Positions 55,596 to 64,000 of a stretch of DNA of 64,000 bases are shown one piece after another; position 1 is the first letter of the stretch, and each line of letters starts with the position of its first letter. Under the pieces are notes generated by a model that was not told where the DNA came from, ran no database searches, and worked only from the letters and a program-made list of their open reading frames with translations. A program made the translations under genes and the position numbers. Origin of the DNA: Bacteroidaceae bacterium (GTDB taxonomy: Bacteria; Bacteroidota; Bacteroidia; Bacteroidales; Bacteroidaceae); contig JAFUFK010000005.1 in the NCBI GenBank assembly GCA_017469925.1, positions 62,001 to 126,000 on the forward strand, written 5' to 3'.

Positions 55596-55796
55596 ATGAA
55601 GTTTCTGCGAAGAGTATGGGACCTGTACTACGACGGCTTCCGAAGCATGACGCTTGGGCGGACGTTGTGGGCCATCATCCTTATCAAGCTGTTCGTAATG
55701 TTCTTCGTGCTCAAGCTCTTTTTCTTCCCGAACTATATAAAGGAACACGCGCAAGGTGACCCTGCCGAGTTCGTGGCCAACGAGATAATACCTTAA
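55596..55796 (+). CDS. DUF4492 small membrane protein
   Basis: 66 residues with one hydrophobic helix (about 24-45, rich in Phe and Leu) after a basic, aromatic N-terminus (LRRVWDLYYDGFRSMTLGRTLW). It matches the DUF4492 proteins found directly before cydA in Bacteroidetes; by analogy with CydX-type small subunits it may stabilise the oxidase, but this is inference. It is 17 bp from cydA. Confidence 0.85.
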   Translation: MKFLRRVWDLYYDGFRSMTLGRTLWAIILIKLFVMFFVLKLFFFPNYIKEHAQGDPAEFVANEIIP

Positions 55797-55813
55797 CCTT
55801 AAATAGTAGCACT

Positions 55814-57367
55814 ATGACGAATCTTTTATCTATCGACATGGGAATGGTGGACTGGGCTCGAGCCCAGTTTGCCCTGACGGCTATCTACCACTGGCTGTTC
55901 GTACCCCTGACGCTGGGCCTGGCCGTGATTATGGGTATCATGGAGACCCTCTATTACCGCACAGGCAGCGAGTTCTGGAAAGAGACGACGAAGTTTTGGC
56001 AGCGCCTCTTTGGCATAAACTTCGCCATGGGTGTGGCCACGGGCCTCATCCTGGAGTTCGAGTTCGGCACGAACTGGAGCAACTACTCCTACCTCGTGGG
56101 CGACATCTTCGGAGCCCCCTTGGCTATCGAGGGCATCGTCGCCTTCTTCATGGAATCGACCTTTGTGGCCGTGATGTTCTTCGGCTGGAAAAAGGTTTCG
56201 AAGGGTTTCCACCTGGCCTCGACATGGCTCACAGGCCTTGGTGCCACCATCTCGGCTTGGTGGATTCTGGTGGCTAACTCCTGGATGCAACATCCCGTGG
56301 GCCAGCAGTTCAACCCCGACACTATGCGCAACGAGATGACCAGTTTCCTCGACGTTGCCCTTTCGCCCGTAGCCGTCGATAAGTTTGTCCATACGTTACT
56401 CTCCACGTGGGTACTGGGTGCCGTCTTCGTGGTAGGCGTATCGTCTTGGTACCTGCTGAAAGGCCGCCAACTGGAGTTTGCCACGAAGAGCCTCCGCATA
56501 GGGGCATGGTTCGGGCTCATCGCTACCGGCATGCTCATGCTATCGGGCGACCACTCGGCCTACACCATCGGGCAGACCCAGCCTATGAAGTTGGCCGCTA
56601 TGGAAGGCCTCTACAAGGGTGGTCCCGACCAGGGGCTGACCATCATCTCAGCCGTCAATCCCTTCCGGCAACCCGACTATGAAACGCAGGACGAGCCGGC
56701 CCTGAAGATTGCCGTACCCTATGCCCTCTCGTTCCTGGCCACACGTGACTTCCACGGCTACGTGCCCGGCGTGCGTGACCTGCTTGATGGCTATACGAAG
56801 GACGACGGCACCGTGGAGCCCTCGCTCGAGGAAAAGATAAGCCGTGGCCAATGTGCCATCACCGACCTGCAGACCTATCGCCAGGCCAAGCGTGAGGGAG
56901 CCGACGAGGAGGCGCTCTCGGCCCTGGCCGCAGAGATTCAGGAGAACATGCCCTACTTTGGCTATGGCTACATCAAGGACCGCTCCGAGGCAGTGCCCTA
57001 CATCCCCGTTTGCTTCTATGCCTTCCGCGTCATGGTCGGCGGCGGATGTCTGTTTGTCCTGCTGTTTGTCCTAACGCTCTTCTTCCTGTATAAGAAGGAT
57101 ATTGCCCGAGTCCACTGGATCCACTGGGTTGCCCTGCTCTGCATCCCCCTGGCCTATATCGTAAGCGAGAGCGGATGGCTCGTGGCCGAGTTTGGCCGTC
57201 AGCCCTGGGCCATCCAGGACATGCTCCCCACCTGGGTCGGTGTCAGCCAGCTTAGCAGTTCGGCCGTGATGACGACGTTCTTCCTCTTCCTCGTCCTCTT
57301 CACCACCATGCTGGCCGTAGAGATCAGTATCATGTGCAAACAAATCAAGAAAGGACCACAACTATGA
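55814..57367 (+). CDS. cydA: Cytochrome bd ubiquinol oxidase subunit I
   Basis: A 517-residue membrane protein. The heme-ligand region YHWLFVPLTLGLA, the GRQPW motif and a long periplasmic quinol-binding loop (about 240-385) fit CydA; the loop includes an acidic, helical stretch (REGADEEALSALAAEIQ). The complex oxidises quinol and reduces oxygen with high affinity, which protects an anaerobe at low oxygen. Its stop overlaps the cydB start. Confidence 0.96.
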   Translation: MTNLLSIDMGMVDWARAQFALTAIYHWLFVPLTLGLAVIMGIMETLYYRTGSEFWKETTKFWQRLFGINFAMGVATGLILEFEFGTNWSNYSYLVGDIFGAPLAIEGIVAFFMESTFVAVMFFGWKKVSKGFHLASTWLTGLGATISAWWILVANSWMQHPVGQQFNPDTMRNEMTSFLDVALSPVAVDKFVHTLLSTWVLGAVFVVGVSSWYLLKGRQLEFATKSLRIGAWFGLIATGMLMLSGDHSAYTIGQTQPMKLAAMEGLYKGGPDQGLTIISAVNPFRQPDYETQDEPALKIAVPYALSFLATRDFHGYVPGVRDLLDGYTKDDGTVEPSLEEKISRGQCAITDLQTYRQAKREGADEEALSALAAEIQENMPYFGYGYIKDRSEAVPYIPVCFYAFRVMVGGGCLFVLLFVLTLFFLYKKDIARVHWIHWVALLCIPLAYIVSESGWLVAEFGRQPWAIQDMLPTWVGVSQLSSSAVMTTFFLFLVLFTTMLAVEISIMCKQIKKGPQL

Positions 57368-58494
57368 CTTACCTGTTTCTTCAACACTACTGGTGCTTCG
57401 TGGTAGCACTGCTGGCCGCGCTGCTCGTATTCCTCATGTTCGTGCAGGGCGCCAACTCACTCATATTCACCATCGGCAAGACGGAGGACGAGCGTCGCAT
57501 GCTGGTAAACGCCACGGGGCGTAAGTGGGAATTCACCTTCACCACGCTCGTCACCTTCGGCGGAGCCTTCTTCGCCTCCTATCCCCTGTTCTATTCGACG
57601 AGTTTCGGCGGGGCCTACTGGCTATGGATGATTATCCTCTTCTCCTTCGTGCTTCAGGCCGTAAGCTATGAGTTCCAAGGTAAACTCGGCAATCTGTTGG
57701 GTGCCAAGACCTTCCAATGGCTGTTGGTGTTGAACGGAGTCCTGGGCCCCCTGCTCCTGGGCGGAGCCGTCGCCACCTTCTTCACGGGCAGCAACTTCAT
57801 CGTCGAGCGCGGGGACATGGTCACCAGTCGCTGGGCCAACGCCTCGCACGGGCTGGATGCCCTCTTGAACCCCTGGAACCTCTGTCTCGGCCTGGCCGTA
57901 TTCTTCCTGGCCAGGGTACTGGGCTGCCTCTACATCCACAAGCAGGTCGATGACGCCCAGTTCGAGGGCCACAACGCCATCGTCCGCCCCCTCTGGCGCA
58001 GCACCATTCTGTTCCTCGGCCTCTTCCTCGCCTTCCTTGGCCACATACTCACCTGCGAAGGCTATGCCTACGACTCCGAGTCGGGCACCGTCTTCATGGA
58101 GCCCCATAAGTACCTCCACAACCTCCTGACGATGTGGCCCCTGCTGGCCATGCTGCTGGTGGGCGTCGTGTTCGTCCTGTTCGGCATCCTGTGGTCGCTG
58201 TCCCATAAGGAGTGGAAGCGGGGCTTCTGGGTAGTAGGATTTGGAACCGTAGTCACCGTGCTCGTCCTCCTGCTCCTGACGGCTTGGAACAATACAGCCT
58301 ACTATCCCTCGACGGCCGACCTCCAGTCGTCGCTCACTCTGCAGAACTCCTCCAGCAGCGAGTTCACCCTTCGCACCATGTTCTGGGTCTCGCTGCTCGT
58401 ACCCTTTGTCCTGGCCTACATTGCCTATGCCTGGCAGGCCATCGACCGCAAGACCCTGACCCCCGACGAACTGGCCGACGACCATGCCTACTGA
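57364..58494 (+). CDS. cydB: Cytochrome bd ubiquinol oxidase subunit II
   Basis: 376 residues from the ATG at 57364, which overlaps the cydA stop as ATGA. About nine hydrophobic segments, with WCFVVALLAALLVFLMFVQGAN at the start typical of CydB. It pairs with CydA in the inner membrane. No convincing terminator is seen after it. Confidence 0.95.
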   Translation: MTYLFLQHYWCFVVALLAALLVFLMFVQGANSLIFTIGKTEDERRMLVNATGRKWEFTFTTLVTFGGAFFASYPLFYSTSFGGAYWLWMIILFSFVLQAVSYEFQGKLGNLLGAKTFQWLLVLNGVLGPLLLGGAVATFFTGSNFIVERGDMVTSRWANASHGLDALLNPWNLCLGLAVFFLARVLGCLYIHKQVDDAQFEGHNAIVRPLWRSTILFLGLFLAFLGHILTCEGYAYDSESGTVFMEPHKYLHNLLTMWPLLAMLLVGVVFVLFGILWSLSHKEWKRGFWVVGFGTVVTVLVLLLLTAWNNTAYYPSTADLQSSLTLQNSSSSEFTLRTMFWVSLLVPFVLAYIAYAWQAIDRKTLTPDELADDHAY

Positions 58495-58784
58495 CAGACA
58501 GAGTGCAATAACTACCAATCGTTTGTTTGCCATAATAGTTGTTCTTTAGTTGTTAATAGTGTGGCGGGCTCACTGCCTTGGCGTTTCGCGACGTTCGCCT
58601 GGGCGTTCCTTCCCGTTTGCAATGGCAAAGGTACAAAAAAGCCTCGGCCTGTGCAACCGTGTGCGGGCGCGAGAGTGGTCGTTGGGCCACATTTCTCGGG
58701 TATTACGTTGTTAACTACTTGGCAGACATACGGTTGATTTTCTTTCGGGGCTGCTCAAAGTCCGTGAGTCTGCCGTCCCCCCCC
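58495..58784. other. Gap after cydB with a leftward promoter
   Basis: 290 bp without a convincing gene. It includes a clear promoter pair on the minus strand (58626-58656) and a C-run next to the GH3 stop (58778-58786). Confidence 0.5.
58626..58656 (-). promoter_or_regulatory. Minus-strand promoter pointing into the 3' end of cydB
   Basis: TTGC (58656-58653), a 19-bp spacer and TACCTTTG (58633-58626). No matching gene lies downstream on that strand; the first start (58533) leads into an antisense frame across cydB. Confidence 0.6.
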
Positions 58785-61388
58785 CTATTGTAGGGTCACC
58801 TCCAGGCGCTGGAGGTCCTGGGGGCGGGAGCTTGTGCCGTAGAGCAGTTCGTACCGTCCGGCATGGGGGCGCATGGTGTTGGTCGAGGGGTCGAAGAGTT
58901 CGAAGGTCTTCGGGGTAAGGTTCAGGACCACGTTAGCCGAGGCGCCGGGTTTCAGGTCGATGCGCTGGAAGGCTCGTAGCGAACGCAGGGGGCCTTCCTT
59001 GTCCTCGAGGTCGCGGACGTAGAGTTGGAGGACTTCGGTGCCCTGCCGCTTGCCCACGTTGCGCACAGGGATGGTGAGTTGGGCATTGAGGTCCGAGAGG
59101 GGCAGGGTCTGCGCCGTGACGGTGGCCGTCCCGACCTTGAAGGTGGTGTAGCTGAGGCCGTAGCCGAAGGCGAAGAGGGGGTCGGAGAAGTAACGGTAGG
59201 TGCGGCCGCGCATCGAGTAATCCTCGTAGTCGGGCAACTGGTCGGTGCTGCGATAGAAGGTGACGGGGAGTTTACCGCTGGGATTGACGTTGCCGAAGAG
59301 TACGTCGGCGACGGCGGTTCCGCCTTCCTGTCCGGCGTACCAGGCCTGGACGATGGCGTCGCAGGTTTCCGTCTCGGGGGCCAGGGCTATGGCCGAACCG
59401 GAACAGTTGACCAGGACGACGCGCTTGCCGGCCTCATGGAGTGCGCGCAGGAACTCCCGCTGGACGCGTGGCAACTCTATGCTCGTGCGGTCGCCGCCCT
59501 GGAAGCCTTCGAGCCGGACGGGCATTTCTTCGCCTTCCAGGGCGGGCGATATGCCTCCTACAAAGACGACGGTCTGGATGCCGTGGAGTTTGTCGATGGC
59601 GGCCTGGTAGTCGATGGGGCGCTCCTGGGCGATGTCAATCTTGAGGTCTGAGCCCCAGGTCGCTACATACTGGTAGCGTACCTCTATCCGGTACTCCCGT
59701 CCGGCCTCGGCCTCGAGGACGGTGCGGGTGGGCGTGGTGCGCCACGAGTGGATGCGCTGTCGGCGCTCGCCATCGACATAGACTTCGAAGTGCCCTGTAC
59801 CCTCTACGTTGACCACATACTGGCCCGCCACTGAGGGAGCGAAGGTGGTCTCGTAGCGGGCCGAAAAATCGGTCAGGTCCACATTAGGGGCGAACTGGTG
59901 CATGCCGGCCGTGGTCACGGCCACGGGCTGGGTGTATTGCTCTTCGGTTACGGGCTGGCCCTCCATCGTCAGGTTGTTCCAGAATGTGCCTTTCAGGCCT
60001 CGCCGCCCGTCGGCCCGGCATCGGGTGGCCAACTGGCTGTCCATAATCTTGTCGTCCACCAGGTCGCAACCGGGCAGGTAGAGCACTTTTTTGTGCTTCG
60101 CCCTGATGCCGTCGAGGATGGTGACGGTGTGGTTGGGCGTGCCGTTGTAGTTGCCCCACATCATCTTGGCGTTGTCGGCATTGGGACCGATGACGGCGAT
60201 GCGCCCTGCGCCGGGCTTGAGGGGCAATAGGTTGCCCCGGTTTTGCAGGAGGACGATGGTCTGGCGGGCCATGTCGAGGGACTTCCGGGCACTCTCGGGC
60301 GAGGACATGGCGCTATAGGGAATCTTCGACCAGGGGACGAGCGAGGGGGCGTCCATCTCACCAAGGTCGAACCGACCCTCGAGGAGACGCAGGACGTGCT
60401 TGTCCACCTTGGCTTCGGTCAGTAGTCCGCGGCGAACGGCTTCGGGTATGCTGCGATAGGTGTAGTTCCACCCGCACTCGACGTCGGTACCGGCCAGGGC
60501 GCCAACGGCGGCTGCGTGTACGGCGTCCGACGAGGTCTTGTGGCTCGTATAGATGTCGCTCACGGCTCCGCAGTCGGAGACGACGAGATACTGGAACCCC
60601 CATTCGTCGCGCAAGATTTGTTGCAGGAGACGACGGTTTCCGCAACATGGTTCGTCGTCGAGCCGCTGATAGGCACACATCACCTCGCGCACCTTGGCGT
60701 CCTGTACGAGCGCCTTGAAGGCGGGGAGGTAGGTCTCCCAGAGATCGCGCACCGAGACGTCGTTCAGGTTGGCCGTATGGCGGGTGTACTCCGGACCGCT
60801 GTGTACGGCATAATGCTTGGCACAGGCCCAAAGTTTACGGTACTTCGACGACTCCGGACCTTGCAGTCCGCGCACCACCTGGATTCCCATCACCGAGGTC
60901 AGGTAGGGGTCTTCGCCATAGGTCTCCTGTCCGCGGCCCCAGCGCGGGTCGCGGAAGATATTGACGTTTGGCGTCCAGACGCTCAGGCTGTGGAACTTCT
61001 GGTCTTCGCCGCCCGAGTCCATGCGCTTGTGATATTGGGCCCGAAACTCGGTGCTGGCTACGTCGAAGACCTGATAGACCATATCGGGATTAAACGAGGC
61101 GGCCATTGCCACGGGTTCGGGGAATACGGTCACGTTCTCCATATTCGCTGCTCCGTGCAGGGCCTCGCTCCACCAGAAGAACTTTTTGATGCCCAGTCGT
61201 GGGATGGCGGGCGACTCGTCCTGCATGAGCAGGGCTTTCTCCTCGAGGGTCAGGCGTTGGCACAAGTCCTTGGCTCGCTCGCGGGCCGGGAGATTGGGGT
61301 TCTGGTACGGAAGGTCCTGGGCTTGGAGGCTACAGACGTGGGCCAGCAGGAGGCCAATGATAAGGAGGGCGAACGAGTGTTTCATCAT
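58785..61388 (-). CDS. GH3 beta-glycosidase (beta-xylosidase-like) with PA14 insertion
   Basis: An 867-residue exported protein with a signal peptide ending near LQAQ. The GH3 barrel (about 30-340) carries WWSEALHG and PNVNIFRDPRWGRGQETYGEDPY, typical of the xylosidase/arabinosidase branch; the nucleophile is expected at Asp272 in VVSDCGA. The second GH3 domain is split by a PA14 module (about 455-600), and an FN3-like domain closes the protein. Prevotella beta-xylosidases are known to have this arrangement. Probably releases xylose or glucose from oligosaccharides in the periplasm or at the surface. It is 38 bp downstream of the GH20 gene. Confidence 0.92.
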   Translation of the reverse strand: MMKHSFALLIIGLLLAHVCSLQAQDLPYQNPNLPARERAKDLCQRLTLEEKALLMQDESPAIPRLGIKKFFWWSEALHGAANMENVTVFPEPVAMAASFNPDMVYQVFDVASTEFRAQYHKRMDSGGEDQKFHSLSVWTPNVNIFRDPRWGRGQETYGEDPYLTSVMGIQVVRGLQGPESSKYRKLWACAKHYAVHSGPEYTRHTANLNDVSVRDLWETYLPAFKALVQDAKVREVMCAYQRLDDEPCCGNRRLLQQILRDEWGFQYLVVSDCGAVSDIYTSHKTSSDAVHAAAVGALAGTDVECGWNYTYRSIPEAVRRGLLTEAKVDKHVLRLLEGRFDLGEMDAPSLVPWSKIPYSAMSSPESARKSLDMARQTIVLLQNRGNLLPLKPGAGRIAVIGPNADNAKMMWGNYNGTPNHTVTILDGIRAKHKKVLYLPGCDLVDDKIMDSQLATRCRADGRRGLKGTFWNNLTMEGQPVTEEQYTQPVAVTTAGMHQFAPNVDLTDFSARYETTFAPSVAGQYVVNVEGTGHFEVYVDGERRQRIHSWRTTPTRTVLEAEAGREYRIEVRYQYVATWGSDLKIDIAQERPIDYQAAIDKLHGIQTVVFVGGISPALEGEEMPVRLEGFQGGDRTSIELPRVQREFLRALHEAGKRVVLVNCSGSAIALAPETETCDAIVQAWYAGQEGGTAVADVLFGNVNPSGKLPVTFYRSTDQLPDYEDYSMRGRTYRYFSDPLFAFGYGLSYTTFKVGTATVTAQTLPLSDLNAQLTIPVRNVGKRQGTEVLQLYVRDLEDKEGPLRSLRAFQRIDLKPGASANVVLNLTPKTFELFDPSTNTMRPHAGRYELLYGTSSRPQDLQRLEVTLQ

Positions 61389-61426
61389 GTCGGTGTGTGT
61401 TATGAGGTTATTAGGTTGTTATCGTA

Positions 61427-63028
61427 TCAGCGGACTATAATCTCGTCGGTGAAGAGCCATCCGCCCCTGGCGTCGGGCTCGGACTGGAGACGAAGATAGC
61501 GGGCCCGTGCGGAACCGTGCCACTCGTGGAGTCGCAGGACGTCGGGACGGGGGGCTTCAGCGGGATGCTGGTCGCAGAGTTGCGTCCATCGGCGTCCGTC
61601 GTCGCTGGCACTGACCACGAAGCGCGAGGGCAGGTATATCTCTACGCCCCGGCTCTGGAGGAACGTGGCCAAGACGGAACGGACCCTTTGCCGGTGGCCC
61701 AAGTCGATGACTACGTCGATGGGGCCCAGGAAGCCCTGCCATCGGCCGTCGGTGTTAGCCCATCCGCCCTGCATGCCGTCGGTGAGGGCTCCCAGGCCGC
61801 TGCTCGGATAGGCGGGGCTGTAGGGAGTGTTGTAGGTGACGGGGCACAAGCGTGCCTTGTGCAGGGCCATCTGGCTGTACTCGGGTCGCTGGCCTTCCTC
61901 GCCCTCGATGTCGTAGGCATCGATGCCGCGGGCACGTAGCTTGCGGCACTCCTCCTCGGCCCATCGACGGAAGTCTTCGGGCTCTCGCGGATGGGGCTTC
62001 AGTATCTCGGCCAGGGCCAGCAGGCGAGGCCAGAGCATGCGCTCCGCATCCTTTTGGGTCGGGACGTATTCGGTCCAGAGGCAAAGGGCCAGGGAGGTCC
62101 CTCTCCAGCCTTCCCCTGAAAGTTGTGAGAGGTGGCTATATACCGAATCCACAGGCAGATAACCGCCCATGGCACGGGGTTGCAGGGAGGGCTTGTCCTG
62201 ATATCGGTCGAGATAGCAGTAGCGCGAAGGGCACAGGACGACGTCGTGTCCCGCTCTGCTGGCCAAGCGGGCAGTCTCGGGGTCGCGCCATACCATGATG
62301 GCTACCGACGTGTCGCGGAGTCCGCCGGTGAAGACTTCGTCCCAGCAAATCATCTTCCTACCCAGACGGTGTACGATGGCGTTCACTCGTTCCATCGCCC
62401 TTGCCTGGGTCATGTCCTTACAGCGCGGACACGTGCGCCAAGCCTGGCCCGAGGCTTCGTCTCCGCCCAGGTGCAGATACTCGGACGGGAAGATACTTGC
62501 TACCTCGCTCAGTATGCGCGACATGAAGGCATAGGTGCTATCGGAGCCGATGCACAGGTCGGCCGAGGAATAGGCCTCGTCCGAACAGGCCAGCCAAGGG
62601 TAGGCGGCGGTCACCTCCTCGCTATGGGCCGGGAATTCTATCTCGGGGATAATCTCCACACCTCGCTCTCGGGCAAAGCTTACGAGGGCTCGCATCTCGG
62701 CCTGGGTGTAGTAGCCTCCGTAGCCTTGTTGGGCATTGCTATAGCGACGGTCGCCCTGCCACCAGTCGGCCCAAAGCGCCTCAGTACGCCATGCCCCCAT
62801 ATCGGTCAGCCGAGGATACGACTTTATCTCCAGTCGCCAGCCTGCGGCATCGGTCAGGTGGAGCTGCATGGCGGGAATGCCGTAGCGGGCAAGTTCCTCG
62901 ACTTGGCGGTAGAGGAAGTCGAGGGGCATGAAGTGTCGTGACACATCAACCATCACGATTCCCCGGGGCGGTTGTCCCATGGCCAGCCCTACGAGGCACG
63001 ATAGCAGGAGAGTCAGGATTCGTTTCAT
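61427..63028 (-). CDS. GH20 beta-N-acetylhexosaminidase
   Basis: A 533-residue exported protein (signal peptide ending near LAMGQ). The GH20 barrel starts almost at once (GIVMVDVSRHFMP, residues from about 23), so the usual N-terminal GH20b domain is missing. The catalytic pair is Asp190-Glu191 in HLGGDEA. A C-terminal galactose-binding-like (F5/8 type C) domain of about 130 residues follows (about 400-533). The enzyme should remove terminal GlcNAc or GalNAc. It begins 20 bp after dnaG on the same strand, so it may be cotranscribed. Confidence 0.9.
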   Translation of the reverse strand: MKRILTLLLSCLVGLAMGQPPRGIVMVDVSRHFMPLDFLYRQVEELARYGIPAMQLHLTDAAGWRLEIKSYPRLTDMGAWRTEALWADWWQGDRRYSNAQQGYGGYYTQAEMRALVSFARERGVEIIPEIEFPAHSEEVTAAYPWLACSDEAYSSADLCIGSDSTYAFMSRILSEVASIFPSEYLHLGGDEASGQAWRTCPRCKDMTQARAMERVNAIVHRLGRKMICWDEVFTGGLRDTSVAIMVWRDPETARLASRAGHDVVLCPSRYCYLDRYQDKPSLQPRAMGGYLPVDSVYSHLSQLSGEGWRGTSLALCLWTEYVPTQKDAERMLWPRLLALAEILKPHPREPEDFRRWAEEECRKLRARGIDAYDIEGEEGQRPEYSQMALHKARLCPVTYNTPYSPAYPSSGLGALTDGMQGGWANTDGRWQGFLGPIDVVIDLGHRQRVRSVLATFLQSRGVEIYLPSRFVVSASDDGRRWTQLCDQHPAEAPRPDVLRLHEWHGSARARYLRLQSEPDARGGWLFTDEIIVR

Positions 63029-63047
63029 GGTGGTGGTGGCGGTGGTT

Positions 63048-64000
63048 TTATCTCATGACGCGTCCGCCCTGTTGCCCTGCAAGGCGGCGTTCGATGGCCT
63101 TGAGTTCCTTGTAGCGCGACATGACCTCGGTAAAGCGCTGAGGGTCGCGGATGAGCGCCGGGTCTTGGGTCTGGCGCAGGGTCTCGCGAAGTTGGCGTTC
63201 GACAATCTCCATCTTGTAGTCGGTAAGGACGTGCTCGACGAGTGTGGCGAGGTCGTATTCCTGCTTCTGGGCGTATGTGTTCCTCGCTTGGTGCATCTTG
63301 CTCAGTTGCTCCTGGTCGGAGGCCAGGTCGAAGGCTAGTGCGCTGATGGTCGGGTCGGGATTGTTGATAAAGTGGCGCTCGGCCCGGAAGTCGGGCTCGT
63401 GGATGTTCTGCAAGGCTTCGTCGAGCAGGGTCTTGTGTATGGGAAGTGTCAGGTCCAGTTCGTCCTGGATGAGGGAGGCGGCGATGTACTCGGCAGCCGT
63501 AACGGGGCGAGGCTGGCCTTGCTCGTCTTCCATCGTGCCGACTATCTGCTCTCCGTTGCGTACGACGATGCGCATGAGTTCACGCTCCTTCTGCAGGAGG
63601 CGTTGCTCCTCGCGGTTGCGGTTGCCCTGGACGAGGGGGGCGTAAGGACTGCCGTCGGGCTTCGGGAGTTCGCCTGCGGCGTTTTGGTCGGGCGCGGGTA
63701 TGCCGCTCGCGTCTGGCATGGGTGGCATGTCTTCGGGCATCGGCGGCACGTCTCCGACACTGGGCATAGTCCTTCTTGCGCGTTCCCTTTCGCGTTGTTT
63801 CTGCGATTCCTCGTGGTTGGTTAGCACCTGTTTGGAGACTGCGTCGGCGATGAGCCTTTCCTGCATCTGCATGGTGGCGGCCGTTTCCTGGATGTAAACG
63901 GCACGGGTGATTTCGTTGGGGATGACGGCGATGCTCTGTACGATATTGTTGACGAGTTGGCTCTTCTTCACGGGGTCGCCCTGTGCCTCCTCGAGCAGGA
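63048..64000 (-). CDS. dnaG: DNA primase, C-terminal part (5' end outside window)
   Basis: The frame runs in from the right edge; an internal GTG at 63971 is not the true start. The visible 317 residues correspond to the helical region and C-terminal helicase-binding domain of DnaG (KKSQLVNNIVQSIAVIPNEITRAVYIQETA, and later LIQDELDLTLPIHKTLLDEAL). A Pro/Met-rich low-complexity linker (PPMPEDMPPMPDAS) separates the two. The catalytic TOPRIM part lies beyond the window. Primase makes RNA primers for replication. Confidence 0.88.
   Translation of the reverse strand, partial: LLEEAQGDPVKKSQLVNNIVQSIAVIPNEITRAVYIQETAATMQMQERLIADAVSKQVLTNHEESQKQRERERARRTMPSVGDVPPMPEDMPPMPDASGIPAPDQNAAGELPKPDGSPYAPLVQGNRNREEQRLLQKERELMRIVVRNGEQIVGTMEDEQGQPRPVTAAEYIAASLIQDELDLTLPIHKTLLDEALQNIHEPDFRAERHFINNPDPTISALAFDLASDQEQLSKMHQARNTYAQKQEYDLATLVEHVLTDYKMEIVERQLRETLRQTQDPALIRDPQRFTEVMSRYKELKAIERRLAGQQGGRVMR

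Noticed and set aside
57622-58533. A real 303-residue gene antisense to cydB
   Set aside because: Only the first codons lie outside cydB; the rest is a low-complexity shadow of cydB. The promoter before it is reported separately.
63048-63971. Separate 307-residue gene with a GTG start
   Set aside because: The frame continues to the right edge and the sequence matches the C-terminal part of DnaG, so it is one truncated gene.

Overview
The window looks like chromosomal DNA from a fairly GC-rich member of the Bacteroidales, most likely a Prevotellaceae species. The evidence is the Bacteroidetes-type promoters (TTTG or TTGC, about 19-20 bp, then TAnnTTTG) in front of many genes, BspA-like leucine-rich surface proteins, C-terminal sorting tails of the YDLSGRR type, a BT_3928-like gene in a cluster with tpiA and folE, a DUF4492 gene before cydAB, and the scarcity of Shine-Dalgarno sequences. 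I found no rRNA, tRNA, CRISPR array, prophage or insertion sequence.

Layout. 0-5.3 kb: the end of a Na+-pumping decarboxylase operon (biotin carrier, beta subunit), a FAS1 lipoprotein and a MINPP-type phytase. 5.4-13.4 kb: two adjacent giant secreted paralogues with a metalloprotease-like core, one ending in a double dockerin and the other in a sorting-type tail. 13.6-20.5 kb: xseAB, a BspA-like protein with half a dockerin, ilvE and mrp. 20.6-25.2 kb: an AT-rich accessory patch with an orphan rhuM and a second BspA-like gene interrupted by an in-frame TAG. 25.3-30.4 kb: a leftward set of trmB, an EamA transporter, a kduI with a signal peptide, an orphan galactitol-type PTS IIC and a coiled-coil membrane protein. 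30.7-37.4 kb: ABC exporter and nadK leftward, then pdxJ, a DJ-1 gene, ispD and recG rightward. 37.5-45.1 kb: a GC-rich, repeat-loaded region with a membrane-bound winged-helix regulator, an outer-membrane barrel, a dense repeat block, a small anchored protein, an ECF sigma/anti-sigma pair and a large exported protein of unknown function. 45.4-50.5 kb: folE, SPOR protein, tpiA, BT_3928-like, DUF1599, LysM/M23 peptidase and ndk. 50.6-55.4 kb: a TolC/HlyD/ABC-2 efflux operon with no ATPase gene. 55.6-58.5 kb: DUF4492-cydA-cydB. 58.8-64 kb: GH3 and GH20 glycosidases downstream of the 3' part of dnaG.

How the genes work together. Many are ordinary housekeeping functions (cofactors, DNA repair, bd oxidase, glycolysis). 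The accessory themes are extracellular glycan or protein capture (dockerin and BspA proteins, GH3, GH20, MINPP) and possible uronate handling outside the cytoplasm (exported KduI next to two transporters). The most unusual aspect is short-period DNA repeats. Seven- and eight-base arrays fill the gaps between genes. Related repeats have entered coding sequence: a 7-mer array builds a signal peptide, nine CTAG sites spaced exactly 9 bp apart form the linker of an ECF sigma factor, and one GC-rich palindromic element is read in the same frame in oadB and in the anti-sigma gene. A 0.36-kb block of interleaved direct and inverted repeats lies just upstream of the sigma locus.
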